Of a stretch of 64,000 nt of DNA, positions 54,722 to 63,695 are shown one piece after another (the stretch's first letter is position 1; each line of letters begins with the position of its first letter). The notes below the pieces were generated by a model. It was not told the origin of the DNA and made no database searches. It saw nothing but the letters and a program-made list of their open reading frames with translations. Origin of the DNA: Streptomyces lincolnensis (GTDB lineage: Bacteria > Actinomycetota > Actinomycetes > Streptomycetales > Streptomycetaceae); the NCBI RefSeq assembly GCF_001685355.1, contig NZ_CP016438.1, positions 1,612,001-1,676,000 on the forward strand. Reading direction: 5' to 3'. Both the position numbers and the translations under genes were made by a program.

Positions 54722-55819
54722 ATGGCGACTTTGTGCAGACCCTCGGTGTCCGTTCCGGAGCATGTGATCACGATGGAGGAGACGCTGGAGCTGGCGCGCT
54801 CCCGTCACGCGGACCACCCCCAACTGCCGCTGGCGCTCAAGCTGATCGAGAACACGGGCGTACGCACCCGGCACATCGTGCAGCCCATCGAGGAGACGCT
54901 GAAGCACCCCGGGTTCGAGGAGCGCAACAAGATCTACGTGGCCGAGGCGAAGGCCCGGGTGCCCTCGGTGGTGCAGCGGGCGCTGGACGACGCGGAGCTG
55001 CTCACCCGCGACATCGACGTGATCATCTACGTCTCGTGCACGGGCTTCATGATGCCGTCGCTGACCGCCTGGCTGATCAACGAGATGGGCTTCGAGTCCA
55101 CCACCCGGCAGATACCCATAGCCCAGCTGGGCTGTGCGGCCGGCGGTGCCGCCATCAACCGGGCGCACGACTTCTGCTCGGCCTACCCGGAGGCCAACGC
55201 CCTCATCGTGGCCTGCGAGTTCTGCTCGCTGTGCTACCAGCCCACCGACCTCGGCATCGGATCGCTGCTGTCCAACGGCCTGTTCGGCGACGGGATCGCC
55301 GCCGCGGTGGTGCGGGGCAAGGGCGGCGAGGGCATCGCGCTCGAACGCAACGGCTCGTACCTGATCCCCAAGACCGAGGAGTGGATCATGTACGACGTCC
55401 GGGCCACCGGCTTCCACTTCCTGCTGGACAAGCGGGTGCCGGCCACCATGGAGCCGCTCGCCCCGGCGCTCCGGGACCTCGCGGGGCTGCACGGCTGGGA
55501 CGCGGCCGACCTGGACTTCTACATCGTCCACGCCGGCGGGCCCCGCATCCTCGACGACCTCAGCAAGTTCCTCCAGGTCGACCCGCACGCCTTCCGGTTC
55601 AGCCGGGCCACGCTCACCGAGTACGGCAACATCGCCAGCGCCGTCGTCCTGGACGCACTGCGCCGGCTGTTCGACGAGGGCGGCGCCCACGACCGGGCAC
55701 GCGGGCTGCTCGCCGGGTTCGGTCCCGGTATCACCGCGGAGATGGCCCTCGGCCGCTGGCAGCGGGCGGACGTCGGGACGGCCACACGTGACGACAGGAC
55801 GGCAGTGAGTACGGCATGA
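54722..55819 (+). CDS. rppA: 1,3,6,8-tetrahydroxynaphthalene synthase (type III PKS)
   Basis: 365 residues; the ATG at 54722 gives MATLCRPSVSVPEHVITM, the normal RppA N-terminus. Catalytic Cys138 in QLGCAAGGAA, a His in HAGGPRI and an Asn in TEYGNIAS form the type III PKS triad; CTGFMMPS is also typical. The enzyme condenses five malonyl-CoA to tetrahydroxynaphthalene, which oxidises to flaviolin. The P450 start overlaps its stop codon (ATGA) and a MomA-like cupin follows, as in the S. coelicolor SCO1206-1208 set (recalled). Confidence 0.96.
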   Translation: MATLCRPSVSVPEHVITMEETLELARSRHADHPQLPLALKLIENTGVRTRHIVQPIEETLKHPGFEERNKIYVAEAKARVPSVVQRALDDAELLTRDIDVIIYVSCTGFMMPSLTAWLINEMGFESTTRQIPIAQLGCAAGGAAINRAHDFCSAYPEANALIVACEFCSLCYQPTDLGIGSLLSNGLFGDGIAAAVVRGKGGEGIALERNGSYLIPKTEEWIMYDVRATGFHFLLDKRVPATMEPLAPALRDLAGLHGWDAADLDFYIVHAGGPRILDDLSKFLQVDPHAFRFSRATLTEYGNIASAVVLDALRRLFDEGGAHDRARGLLAGFGPGITAEMALGRWQRADVGTATRDDRTAVSTA

Positions 55820-57030
55820 CGGAAGAGACGCTCGCCGAGACCCTCCCCCCGGTGACGGACTGGCCCGCGCTCGATCTGAACGGCGTGGACTTCGACCCGG
55901 TCCTCGCCGAGCTGATGCGCCAGGGCCCGGTCACCCGGATCAAGCTGCCCAACGGCGAGGGCTGGGCCTGGCTGGTGACCCGCCACGACGACGTGCGCAT
56001 GGTGACCAACGACCCCCGGTTCGGCCGCGAGGCCGTCATGGACCGCCAGGTCACCCGGCTCGCCCCGCACTTCATCCCGGCCCGTGGCGCGGTCGGATTC
56101 CTGGACCCGCCCGACCACACCCGGCTGCGCCGCTCGGTCGCCGCCGCGTTCACGGCCCGCGGGGTGGAGCGGGTGCGCGAGAAGTCCCGCCGGCTGCTGG
56201 ACGAACTCGTCGGCGGCATGCTCCGGGACGGCCCGCCCGCCGACCTCGTCGCGAGCGTCCTGACCCCCTTCCCCATCGCCGTGATCTGCGAGCTGATGGG
56301 TGTGCCGGCGGCCGACCGGCACACCATGCACACCTGGACGCAGCTGATCCTGTCCTCCGCGCACGGTGCCCAGGTCAGCGAGAAGGCCAAGAACGAGATG
56401 GGCGCCTGTTTCGCGGACCTCATCGGGCTCCGCGAGGGCAGCACGGCCGAGGACGTCACCTCACTGCTCGGCGCCGCCGTGGGCCGGGAGGAGATCACGA
56501 CGGAGGAGGCCGTGGGGCTCGCGGTGCTCCTCCAGATCGGCGGTGAGGCGGTCACCAACAACAGCGGCCAGATGTTCTACCTCCTGCTGACCCGTCCGGA
56601 CCTCGCCGAACGGCTGCGCGCCGAGCCGGAGATCCGCCCGAAGGCCATCGACGAGCTGCTGCGCCACATCCCGCACCGCAACGCCGTCGGCCTCTCCCGG
56701 ATCGCCCTGGAGGACGTGGAGATCCGGGGCCACCGGATCCGGGCGGGCGACGCGGTCTACGTGTCCTACCTGGCCGCCAACCGCGACCCGGAGGTCTTCC
56801 CGGACCCGGACACGATCGACCTCACCCGCAGCCCCAACCCCCATGTGTCCTTCGGTTTCGGCCCGCACTACTGCCCGGGCGGCATGCTGGCCCGCCTGGA
56901 GTCCGGGCTCCTTGTCGACACGCTGCTGGACCGCGTGCCGGACCTGCGTCTCGCCGTACCGCCGGAGCAGGTCCCCTTCAAGAAGGGCGCGCTGATCCGC
57001 GGGCCCGAGGCCCTTCCGGTCATCTGGTGA
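55816..57030 (+). CDS. Cytochrome P450, CYP158A2-like (biflaviolin synthase)
   Basis: 404 residues from ATG 55816, coupled to rppA by a four-base overlap. Heme Cys353 in FGFGPHYCPGG equals the position in CYP158A2. The I-helix reads IGGEAVTNN, with Ala where most P450s have the conserved Thr, a known trait of CYP158A2, which uses substrate hydroxyls instead. It would couple two flaviolin molecules by C-C bonds into biflaviolin pigments, giving UV protection. The redox partners are not in this window. Confidence 0.93.
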   Translation: MTEETLAETLPPVTDWPALDLNGVDFDPVLAELMRQGPVTRIKLPNGEGWAWLVTRHDDVRMVTNDPRFGREAVMDRQVTRLAPHFIPARGAVGFLDPPDHTRLRRSVAAAFTARGVERVREKSRRLLDELVGGMLRDGPPADLVASVLTPFPIAVICELMGVPAADRHTMHTWTQLILSSAHGAQVSEKAKNEMGACFADLIGLREGSTAEDVTSLLGAAVGREEITTEEAVGLAVLLQIGGEAVTNNSGQMFYLLLTRPDLAERLRAEPEIRPKAIDELLRHIPHRNAVGLSRIALEDVEIRGHRIRAGDAVYVSYLAANRDPEVFPDPDTIDLTRSPNPHVSFGFGPHYCPGGMLARLESGLLVDTLLDRVPDLRLAVPPEQVPFKKGALIRGPEALPVIW

Positions 57031-57037
57031 GCGGGCG

Positions 57038-57559
57038 ATGACGGCGACGGAGGGCCTGCTGGTCCCGCCGGGTCACGGCCGTGTCGTCCAGACCCCGGCC
57101 CAGCACGTCACCTTCAAGGTGACCGGCTCCCACTCCCGCACGGCCTCCACCTTCGAGGTGATCGTGCCCCCGGGCTTCGACGTCGGCGCCCATGTCCACA
57201 CCCGCAGCGAGGAGTTGTTCTACGTCCTCGACGGCGAACTGGACGTGCTCGCCTTCGAGCCGAGGATCCGTACCCCGGACCACTGGCAGCGCTGGGAGTC
57301 CCTTTCCGGAAACCGCGTCGTGCGGGCGACTCCGGGTACGGTCGTCGTCGTACCGCCGGGGTGCCCGCACGCCTTCGCCAACCCGACGGACTCCCCCGCG
57401 AAGATGTTCTTCCAGGCGAGCCCGCCGCCGGACCACGAGCGCTACTTCGAGGAACTCCTGGAGATCCTCGACGGTGGCGGCCCACCGGATCACGCGGCGA
57501 TCGAGCAACTCCGGTCGAGATACGACATCGAACAACTCACCCCTTTGAAACACCGGTGA
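57038..57559 (+). CDS. Cupin quinone-forming monooxygenase (MomA-like)
   Basis: 173 residues from ATG 57038, eight bases after the P450 stop. A single cupin domain is visible: GFDVGAHVHTRSEELFYVLDG (about 47-67) holds the two His and Glu metal ligands, and PGCPHAFANP the last His. MomA, the cupin beside rppA in S. antibioticus, converts tetrahydroxynaphthalene to flaviolin; the position here supports the same reaction. Third and last gene of the pigment operon. Confidence 0.85.
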   Translation: MTATEGLLVPPGHGRVVQTPAQHVTFKVTGSHSRTASTFEVIVPPGFDVGAHVHTRSEELFYVLDGELDVLAFEPRIRTPDHWQRWESLSGNRVVRATPGTVVVVPPGCPHAFANPTDSPAKMFFQASPPPDHERYFEELLEILDGGGPPDHAAIEQLRSRYDIEQLTPLKHR

Positions 57560-57572
57560 GCTGCCCTACCTG

Positions 57573-57601
57573 AAGGGGCGCGGGGAACTGCGCGACCAGC
57601 C
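57573..57601 (-). repeat. Streptomyces intergenic repeat, copy 2 (inverted)
   Basis: Reverse complement of the element at 54587-54615 with 28 of 29 bases equal. It lies between the convergent cupin and acyl-CoA dehydrogenase genes and could form part of a transcript end. Confidence 0.8.
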
Positions 57602-57624
57602 CCCACACGCCCGCAGCCGCTCGA

Positions 57625-58851
57625 CTACCGAATGGACATCCCCGAGAGCGTCCGGGCGATCACCAGCCGCTGGATCTCACTCGTGCCCTCGAAGATCGTG
57701 TAGATCGCCGCGTCCCGGTGCATCCGCTCCACCGGATACTCCCGCGTATAGCCGTTTCCGCCCAGGATCTGCACCGCCTGCGCGGTGACCTTCTTCGCGG
57801 TCTCACTGGCGAACAGCTTGGACATCGAGCCCTCGGCGGCCGTGAACTGCTTGCCGCTAATCGCCATCCAGGAGGCGCGCCAGACGAGCAGACGGGCCGC
57901 GTCGATGGACGTCCGCATGTCGGCCAGCTGGAAGGCCACGCCCTGGTTGTCGATGATCGGCCGCCCGAACTGCTCCCGCGTCTTGGCGTAGTCGAGGGCG
58001 ACCTCGTAGGCGGCCCGAGCCGTGCCGACCGCCATGGCTCCCACCGCGGGGCGGCTCGCCTCGAACGTGGCCATCGCCGCGTTCTTCACGCGCTCCCCGC
58101 CCGCCTTGGCCCGCTCGCGGGCCCGTGCCAGCCGCTCGTCCAGCTTCTCCTTGCCGCCGAGGAGGCAGGAACCGGGGACCCGGGCGTCCTCCAGGACGAC
58201 CTCGGCGGTGTGCGAGGCGCGGATGCCGTGCTTCTTGAACTTCTGCCCCTGGGACAGCCCCGGCGTGTTCGGCGGGACGATGAAGGAGGCGTGGCCCTTG
58301 GAGCCCAGTTCCGGGTCGACCACGGCGACGACGACATGGACGTTGGCGATACCGCCGTTGGTCGCCCAGGTCTTCGTGCCGTTGAGAATCCACTCGTCCT
58401 TGGCTTCGTCGTACACCGCACGGGTACGCATGGAGGCGACGTCGGAACCGGCGTCCGGCTCGGAGGAGCAGAAGGCCGCGACCTTGACATCGTTGACATC
58501 GCCGTACATCTGGGGAATCCAGGTGCCGATCTGTTCCTCGGTGCCGTTGGCGAGGACACCGACGGCGGCGAGGCCGGTCCCGACGATGGAGAGGGCGATG
58601 CCCGCGTCGCCCCAGAAGAGTTCCTCCATGGCCATGGGTATGCCGAGGCCCGTAGGGTCGAAATACTGCTGGGCGTAGAAGTCCAGGGAGTAGATGCCGA
58701 GCTTCGCCGCCTCCTGGATGACCGGCCAGGGAGTCTCCTCACGCTCGTCCCATTCGGCGGCCGCGGGGCGGATCACATCGGCGGCGAAACCGTGCAACCA
58801 GTCCCGGACCTCCCTCTGTTCGTCGTTGAGCTCCATGGTGAACTCGGCCAT
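57625..58851 (-). CDS. Acyl-CoA dehydrogenase
   Basis: 408 residues; ATG at 58851 follows GGAGGGG, better than the upstream TTG/ATG options. Motifs: [28 protein letters not shown], and the catalytic-base region [39 protein letters not shown] is the canonical family block. An insert rich in Arg/Lys/Ala ([20 protein letters not shown], about 246-265) is longer than usual. Divergent from a TetR regulator with shared operators, so it probably serves induced fatty or branched acyl-CoA oxidation. Confidence 0.93.
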   Translation of the reverse strand: MAEFTMELNDEQREVRDWLHGFAADVIRPAAAEWDEREETPWPVIQEAAKLGIYSLDFYAQQYFDPTGLGIPMAMEELFWGDAGIALSIVGTGLAAVGVLANGTEEQIGTWIPQMYGDVNDVKVAAFCSSEPDAGSDVASMRTRAVYDEAKDEWILNGTKTWATNGGIANVHVVVAVVDPELGSKGHASFIVPPNTPGLSQGQKFKKHGIRASHTAEVVLEDARVPGSCLLGGKEKLDERLARARERAKAGGERVKNAAMATFEASRPAVGAMAVGTARAAYEVALDYAKTREQFGRPIIDNQGVAFQLADMRTSIDAARLLVWRASWMAISGKQFTAAEGSMSKLFASETAKKVTAQAVQILGGNGYTREYPVERMHRDAAIYTIFEGTSEIQRLVIARTLSGMSIR

Positions 58852-58879
58852 GTCCCCTCCAGAGGCGACGTACGTGCGT

Positions 58880-58946
58880 GTTACTAACGGTAACACCGAG
58901 TCTGTTACTGGTCGGTAGGAAAAGTCAACTCCTACCGACCGGTCGG
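58880..58946. promoter_or_regulatory. Operator region with nested inverted repeats, acyl-CoA dehydrogenase/TetR
   Basis: Three symmetric elements: GTTAC-TAACG-GTAAC at 58880-58894; GGTCGGTAGG (58910-58919) with its exact inverse CCTACCGACC (58931-58940); and CCGACCGGTCGG at 58935-58946. They lie between divergent genes and are likely TetR sites. Confidence 0.7.
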
Positions 58947-59025
58947 CAGCCCGTTCGATGCAACGACCATCCGAAGTGTTAGTTTGCGCAGGCGTTACCT
59001 ATTCAGCACCGGTGGGGGAGATTTC

Positions 59026-59670
59026 ATGGACACCACACAGCGGACCGATCAACAGCGGTCCGCCGACCGCCGTCGGCGCGAGCTGCTGGAGGCCGCGGAC
59101 AGAGTGGTGCTGCGCGACGGTCCCCAGGCCTCGATGAACGCGATCGCGGCGGAGGCCGGGATCACAAAGCCGATCCTTTACCGCCACTTCGGCGACAAGG
59201 GTGGACTTTACGCGGCCTTGGCCAAGCGGCACACCGACGCGTTGCTGGATTCGCTGCGAGCCGCGCTGGACGCGCCGGCCGAGCGCCGGGAGCGGGTCGA
59301 GGCGACGCTGGACACCTACCTCGCGGCGATCGAGGCGCGGCCTCAGGTGTACCGGTTCCTGATGCATCCCGCGGAGGCGGGGCAGGTCGGGGACCAGGAG
59401 TTCGATGTCGGCAAGCACAGCTGGCCGCTGCTGCGCAGGATGGGTGAGGAACTGGCCCAGGTCATCGAGGAACGGCTGGATCTCGGCCCCGGCAGCCAGC
59501 AGCTGGCCCGGGTGTGGGGGCACGGCATCGTCGGGATGATGCACGCGGCGGGTGACTGGTGGCTCGGGGAACGGCCGTGCCCCCGGGACGAGTTGGTGCG
59601 CAGTCTGGCCGATCTGCTGTGGGGTCGCCTGGCGGCGGCCGGGGACAAGGTGGGCGGGCCGGGGTTCTGA
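59026..59670 (+). CDS. TetR-family regulator (acyl-CoA metabolism)
   Basis: 214 residues from ATG 59026, which has GGGGGAG just upstream; the longer start at 58984 lies in the promoter region. The helix-turn-helix is MNAIAAEAGITKPILYRHFGDKGGLY (about 32-57). The C-terminal ligand domain is about 150 residues. Divergent from the acyl-CoA dehydrogenase with palindromes between the two, the usual arrangement for FadR/PaaR-like repressors sensing acyl-CoA. The gene is convergent with def, with five bases between the stops. Confidence 0.88.
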   Translation: MDTTQRTDQQRSADRRRRELLEAADRVVLRDGPQASMNAIAAEAGITKPILYRHFGDKGGLYAALAKRHTDALLDSLRAALDAPAERRERVEATLDTYLAAIEARPQVYRFLMHPAEAGQVGDQEFDVGKHSWPLLRRMGEELAQVIEERLDLGPGSQQLARVWGHGIVGMMHAAGDWWLGERPCPRDELVRSLADLLWGRLAAAGDKVGGPGF

Positions 59671-59675
59671 CGGTC

Positions 59676-60230
59676 CTAAGGACGCTGCGGTCCCCCGCTC
59701 CAGGAAGCTCGCCCTGCCTGCCGCATCAGGCGACGGTGGCGCCAGCCCGTCAGCCGGTCCGCGTACACCCGGCCCTCCAGGTGGTCGCACTCGTGTTGCA
59801 GACATCTCGCGAAGAAGCCCGTGCCGTGGACGGTGACCGGCTCCCCCGTCGTCGTGAAGCCCTCGACGACCGCGTGGTCGTGACGTTCCGTGCCCGCTTC
59901 CAGGCCCGGTAGGGACAGGCAGCCCTCCGGGCCGCGCAGGACCAGGCCGTCGGCCTCGACCAGGCGGGGGTTGACGAGATGGCCGAGATGGCGCCGGTCC
60001 TCGTCGTCGGGACAGTCGTAGACGAAGACGCGCAGCGATCGGCCGATCTGGTTCGCGGCGAGGCCGACGCCCTCGGCGGCGTACATCGTGGCGAACAAGT
60101 CCTCCACGAGGTCGGCCAGTTCGGGGCCGAAGTCGGTGACGTCCTCGCAGGGGGCGTGCAGGACGTCGTCGCCGAGCAGGCTGAGGGGTCGGACGCGCCC
60201 GCGGGCGCCCGGGATAGGGCCTTGTCGCAT
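59676..60230 (-). CDS. def: Peptide deformylase
   Basis: 184 residues. All three metal-site motifs are present: GVGLAANQIG, GPEGCLSLPG with the Cys ligand, and HECDHLEG with two His ligands and the catalytic Glu. It removes the formyl group from new proteins. The N-terminus has no long extension. Streptomyces carry several def copies, so this may be one paralogue. The start region has no strong ribosome-binding site. Confidence 0.95.
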   Translation of the reverse strand: MRQGPIPGARGRVRPLSLLGDDVLHAPCEDVTDFGPELADLVEDLFATMYAAEGVGLAANQIGRSLRVFVYDCPDDEDRRHLGHLVNPRLVEADGLVLRGPEGCLSLPGLEAGTERHDHAVVEGFTTTGEPVTVHGTGFFARCLQHECDHLEGRVYADRLTGWRHRRLMRQAGRASWSGGPQRP

Positions 60231-60378
60231 GGCCGCAAGGGTACGGTCCTGACTGTCACGCGAAGCTCGTGCGGGCGCCGCGGTTCGGGAGTGCGAATGG
60301 ATCTCGATAGGCTGAGGTCCACACCACGTTGCCGAATGGCTTCAGGCGCGGCGCGTACGCAAGGAGGATCGAGAACTG

Positions 60379-61617
60379 ATGGCAGGCAACTCGGACCCGC
60401 TCACGCCGCGGGCCAAGATCGCCGTTACCGCGGGCAAAGCGGTCGCGGCGGCATCCCGCGCCGCGGGGCGCGGCAGCGGTTCGGTGATCGGTGGCCGGGT
60501 GGCACTCAAGCTCGACCCCGACCTGCTCGCCAGGCTCGCCCAGAACCTGGACGTGACCCTGGTCTCGGCGACCAACGGCAAGACCACCACCACCCGGCTG
60601 ATCGCCGAGGCGCTGCGGGCCGCCGGCCCGGTCGTCTCCAACGCGCTCGGCGCCAACATGCCGGCCGGCATCACCTCGGCGCTCGCGGGCAGCTCGGACG
60701 CGCGCTTCGGCGTCATCGAGGTGGACGAGAAGTACCTCGCCGGAGTGGCCCGGGACACCGACCCGAAGTGCATCGCGCTGCTCAACCTCTCCCGCGACCA
60801 GCTCGACCGTGCCGCCGAGACCCGCATGCTCGCCGAGAACTGGCGCGAGGGGCTGGCCGGTTCCAAGGCCGTCATCGTGGCCAACGCCGACGACCCGCTG
60901 GTCGTGTGGGCCGCCTCCTCCTCCCCCAATGTGATCTGGGTCGCCGCCGGACAGATGTGGAAGGACGACGCCTGGTCCTGCCCGTCCTGCGGTGGCGTGA
61001 TGCAGCGGCCCGGCGACGACTGGTTCTGCGGTGAGTGCGGGTTCCGGCGGCCGACGCCGAGCTGGGCGCTGTCCGGGGACCACGTCCTCGACCCGCACGG
61101 ATCCGCCTGGCCCATCCATCTCCAGCTGCCGGGCCGGGCCAACAAGGCCAACGCCGCCTCCTCGGCCGCCGTCGCCGCCGTCTTCGGCGTGCCGCCGCAG
61201 GTCGCCCTGGAACGCATGTACCAGGTGCAGGCCGTCGCCGGACGGTACGACGTCGTGCAGTTCATGGAGCGGGACCTCAGACTCCTGCTCGCGAAGAACC
61301 CGGCCGGCTGGCTGGAGACGTTCAGCCTGATCGACCCGCCGCCGACCCCGGTGATCCTCTCGGTCAACGCGCGCGGCGCCGACGGCACCGACACCTCCTG
61401 GCTGTGGGACGTCGACTACACCCGGCTGACCGGCCACCCGATCTGCGTCATCGGCGACCGGAAACTGGACCTCGCGGTGCGTCTGGAGGTCGCGAACCAG
61501 CACTTCCAGGTGTGCGAGAACATCGACCAGGCCGTGCAGATGAGCCCGCCCGGCCGCATCGAGGTCATCGCCAACTACACCGCCTTCCAGGACCTGCGCC
61601 GCCGCGTCGGCAACTGA
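60379..61617 (+). CDS. murT: Lipid II isoglutaminyl synthase, Mur-ligase-like subunit MurT
   Basis: 412 residues from ATG 60379 with AGGAGG upstream. The Mur-ligase ATP loop is SATNGKTTTTRLIAE, and a zinc ribbon interrupts the central domain (Cys201, Cys204, Cys217, Cys220), a mark of MurT; a DUF1727 C-terminal domain follows. With GatD it amidates the alpha-carboxyl of D-glutamate in lipid II, using glutamine and ATP. The gene pair is 18 bases apart. A possible promoter (TTCGGG-18-TAGGCT, 60284-60313) lies in front. Confidence 0.96.
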   Translation: MAGNSDPLTPRAKIAVTAGKAVAAASRAAGRGSGSVIGGRVALKLDPDLLARLAQNLDVTLVSATNGKTTTTRLIAEALRAAGPVVSNALGANMPAGITSALAGSSDARFGVIEVDEKYLAGVARDTDPKCIALLNLSRDQLDRAAETRMLAENWREGLAGSKAVIVANADDPLVVWAASSSPNVIWVAAGQMWKDDAWSCPSCGGVMQRPGDDWFCGECGFRRPTPSWALSGDHVLDPHGSAWPIHLQLPGRANKANAASSAAVAAVFGVPPQVALERMYQVQAVAGRYDVVQFMERDLRLLLAKNPAGWLETFSLIDPPPTPVILSVNARGADGTDTSWLWDVDYTRLTGHPICVIGDRKLDLAVRLEVANQHFQVCENIDQAVQMSPPGRIEVIANYTAFQDLRRRVGN

Positions 61618-61635
61618 CACACTCAGGGGACTTTT

Positions 61636-62364
61636 GTGAGCGACAACAGCCTGCGGGTCGTCTGGATCTACCCCGACCTGCTCAGCACCTACGGTGACCA
61701 GGGCAACGTCCTGGTCGTCGAGCGCCGCGCCCGGCAGCGCGGCCTCGACGTGGCCCGCCTCGACGTACGCAGCGACCAGCCGATCCCGACCTCCGGCGAC
61801 ATCTACCTGATCGGTGGCGGCGAGGACCGGCCGCAGCGGCTCGCGGCCGAGCGGCTGCGCCGAGACGGCGGTCTGCACCGGGCCGTGGAGAACGGCGCGA
61901 TCGTCTTCTCGGTCTGTGCCGGCTACCAGATCCTCGGCCACGAGTTCATCAACGACCTCGGCCAGCGCGAGCCGGGCCTCGGCCTGCTCGACGTGGTCTC
62001 GGTGCGCGGCGAGGGCGAGCGGTGCGTCGGTGACGTGCTGGGCGACATCGACCCGCGGCTCGGCCTGCCCCCGCTGACCGGCTTCGAGAACCACCAGGGC
62101 ATCACCCACCTCGGCCCCACCGCCCGCCCCCTCGCCAAGGTCCGCTTCGGCAACGGCAACGGCACGGGCGACGGCACCGAAGGCGCGTACAACGACACTG
62201 TCTTCGGTACGTACATGCACGGACCCGTCCTCGCGCGGAACCCGCTCATCGCCGATCTGCTGCTGAAGCTGGCGCTCGACGTCAACGCGCTGCCGCCGAC
62301 CGACGACCGCTGGTACGAGGCCCTGCGCAACGAGCGCATCGCCTCCGCGGAGCAGCCTGCGTGA
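61636..62364 (+). CDS. gatD: Lipid II isoglutaminyl synthase, glutaminase subunit GatD
   Basis: 242 residues from GTG 61636 (CAGGGGAC upstream). A class I, CobB/CobQ-like glutamine amidotransferase: nucleophile Cys94 in SVCAGYQILG and catalytic His195 in TYMHGPVLARNP. It supplies ammonia to MurT. A Gly/Asn/Thr-rich loop (GNGNGTGDGTEG) precedes the last strands and is probably disordered. Confidence 0.96.
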   Translation: MSDNSLRVVWIYPDLLSTYGDQGNVLVVERRARQRGLDVARLDVRSDQPIPTSGDIYLIGGGEDRPQRLAAERLRRDGGLHRAVENGAIVFSVCAGYQILGHEFINDLGQREPGLGLLDVVSVRGEGERCVGDVLGDIDPRLGLPPLTGFENHQGITHLGPTARPLAKVRFGNGNGTGDGTEGAYNDTVFGTYMHGPVLARNPLIADLLLKLALDVNALPPTDDRWYEALRNERIASAEQPA

Positions 62365-62552
62365 GGTGATGTACACCAGGTGTCCCACTCGGTGTAACCA
62401 GCCCGTCTGACGGCCCGTACACACAGGTGAGCGGGCTCGTCCAGCAGGCGGACGCGTGCTACGGTCCCGCCCCCTCCTGCCGCTAGGGTGGCGGGGTTCG
62501 AGCCGGACAGCGTGGTCCGGACCCGGCCCACGTCGAGAAGGTGTATCGGGCT

Positions 62553-63578
62553 ATGCGCATTGGTGTCCTCACGTCCGGCGGCGACTGTCCCGGCCTGAAC
62601 GCCGTCATCCGGTCCGTCGTGCACCGTGCCGTCGCCGACCACGGCGACGAGGTCATCGGTTTCCGGGACGGCTGGAAGGGCCTCCTGGAGTGCGACTACC
62701 TCAAGCTGGACCTCGACGCGGTGGGCGGCATCCTGGCCCGCGGCGGCACGATCCTCGGCTCCTCCCGCGTCCAGCCCTCGCATCTGCGGGACGGCGTGGA
62801 GCGGGCCCGGGGGCATGTCGAGGAGCTCGGACTCGACGCGATCATCCCGATCGGCGGCGAGGGCACCCTCAAGGCGGCCCGGCTGATGTCCGACGCCGGT
62901 CTGCCCGTCGTGGGCGTGCCGAAGACCATCGACAACGACATCGCGGTCACCGACGTCACCTTCGGCTTCGACACGGCCGTGGGGGTCGCGACGGAGGCGC
63001 TGGACCGGCTCAAGACCACCGCCGAGTCCCACCAGCGGGTGCTGGTCGTCGAGGTCATGGGACGCCACACCGGGTGGATAGCGCTGCACTCCGGCATGGC
63101 GGCCGGCGCCCACGCCATCGTGGTGCCGGAACGGCCCTTCGACATCGACGAGTTGACCCGCAAGGTCGGTGAGCGGTTCGAGGCGGGCAAGCGGTTCGCG
63201 ATCGTCGTCGCGGCGGAGGGCGCCAAGCCGAAGCCCGGGACCATGGCGTTCGACGAGGGCGCCAAGGACATCTACGGGCACGAGCGGTTCGCGGGGATCG
63301 CGCGGCAGCTGTCCCTGGAGCTGGAGGCCCGGCTCGGCAAGGAGGCGCGGCCGGTGATACTCGGGCATGTGCAGCGGGGCGGTACGCCCACCGCGTACGA
63401 CCGGGTGCTCGCCACGCGGTTCGGGTGGCACGCGGTGGAGGCCGTGCACCGTGGGGAGTTCGGTCACATGACCGCGCTGCGTGGGACGGACATCGTGATG
63501 GTGTCCCTCGCGGAGGCGGTCGAGACCTTGAAGACGGTGCCGGAGAACCGGTACGAAGAGGCCGAGTGCGTGCTGTAG
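62553..63578 (+). CDS. pfkA: 6-phosphofructokinase
   Basis: 341 residues; I use ATG 62553 (MRIGVLTSGGDCPGLNAVI) although a GTG four codons upstream is open. The catalytic PKTIDNDI with the base Asp and the phosphate-binding IGGEGTL are visible; Gly at the second position after the Glu favours ATP over pyrophosphate as donor. EVMGRHTGWIAL and GHVQRGGTPTAYDR are further family blocks. Commits glycolysis by phosphorylating fructose 6-phosphate. Actinobacteria have up to three such genes; the neighbourhood matches recalled SCO1214. The 188-base gap before it holds no other clear gene. Confidence 0.95.
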   Translation: MRIGVLTSGGDCPGLNAVIRSVVHRAVADHGDEVIGFRDGWKGLLECDYLKLDLDAVGGILARGGTILGSSRVQPSHLRDGVERARGHVEELGLDAIIPIGGEGTLKAARLMSDAGLPVVGVPKTIDNDIAVTDVTFGFDTAVGVATEALDRLKTTAESHQRVLVVEVMGRHTGWIALHSGMAAGAHAIVVPERPFDIDELTRKVGERFEAGKRFAIVVAAEGAKPKPGTMAFDEGAKDIYGHERFAGIARQLSLELEARLGKEARPVILGHVQRGGTPTAYDRVLATRFGWHAVEAVHRGEFGHMTALRGTDIVMVSLAEAVETLKTVPENRYEEAECVL

Positions 63579-63609
63579 CGCGCACGCGGCGAAGCCGCAC
63601 CTCCTCCAG

Positions 63610-63635
63610 CCCCCGGTGACAGCGGTCGCCGGGGG
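63610..63635 (+). terminator. Terminator hairpin after pfkA
   Basis: Arms 63610-63620 and 63625-63635 pair over 11 bases with one G-U pair; the loop is AGCG. It lies 31 bases after the pfkA stop. Confidence 0.75.
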
Positions 63636-63695
63636 CCGCTCTAGTCTTGGGGCGGCAGGAAACGTACAACCCCCCATGAATCAGGAGCCGGCGGA

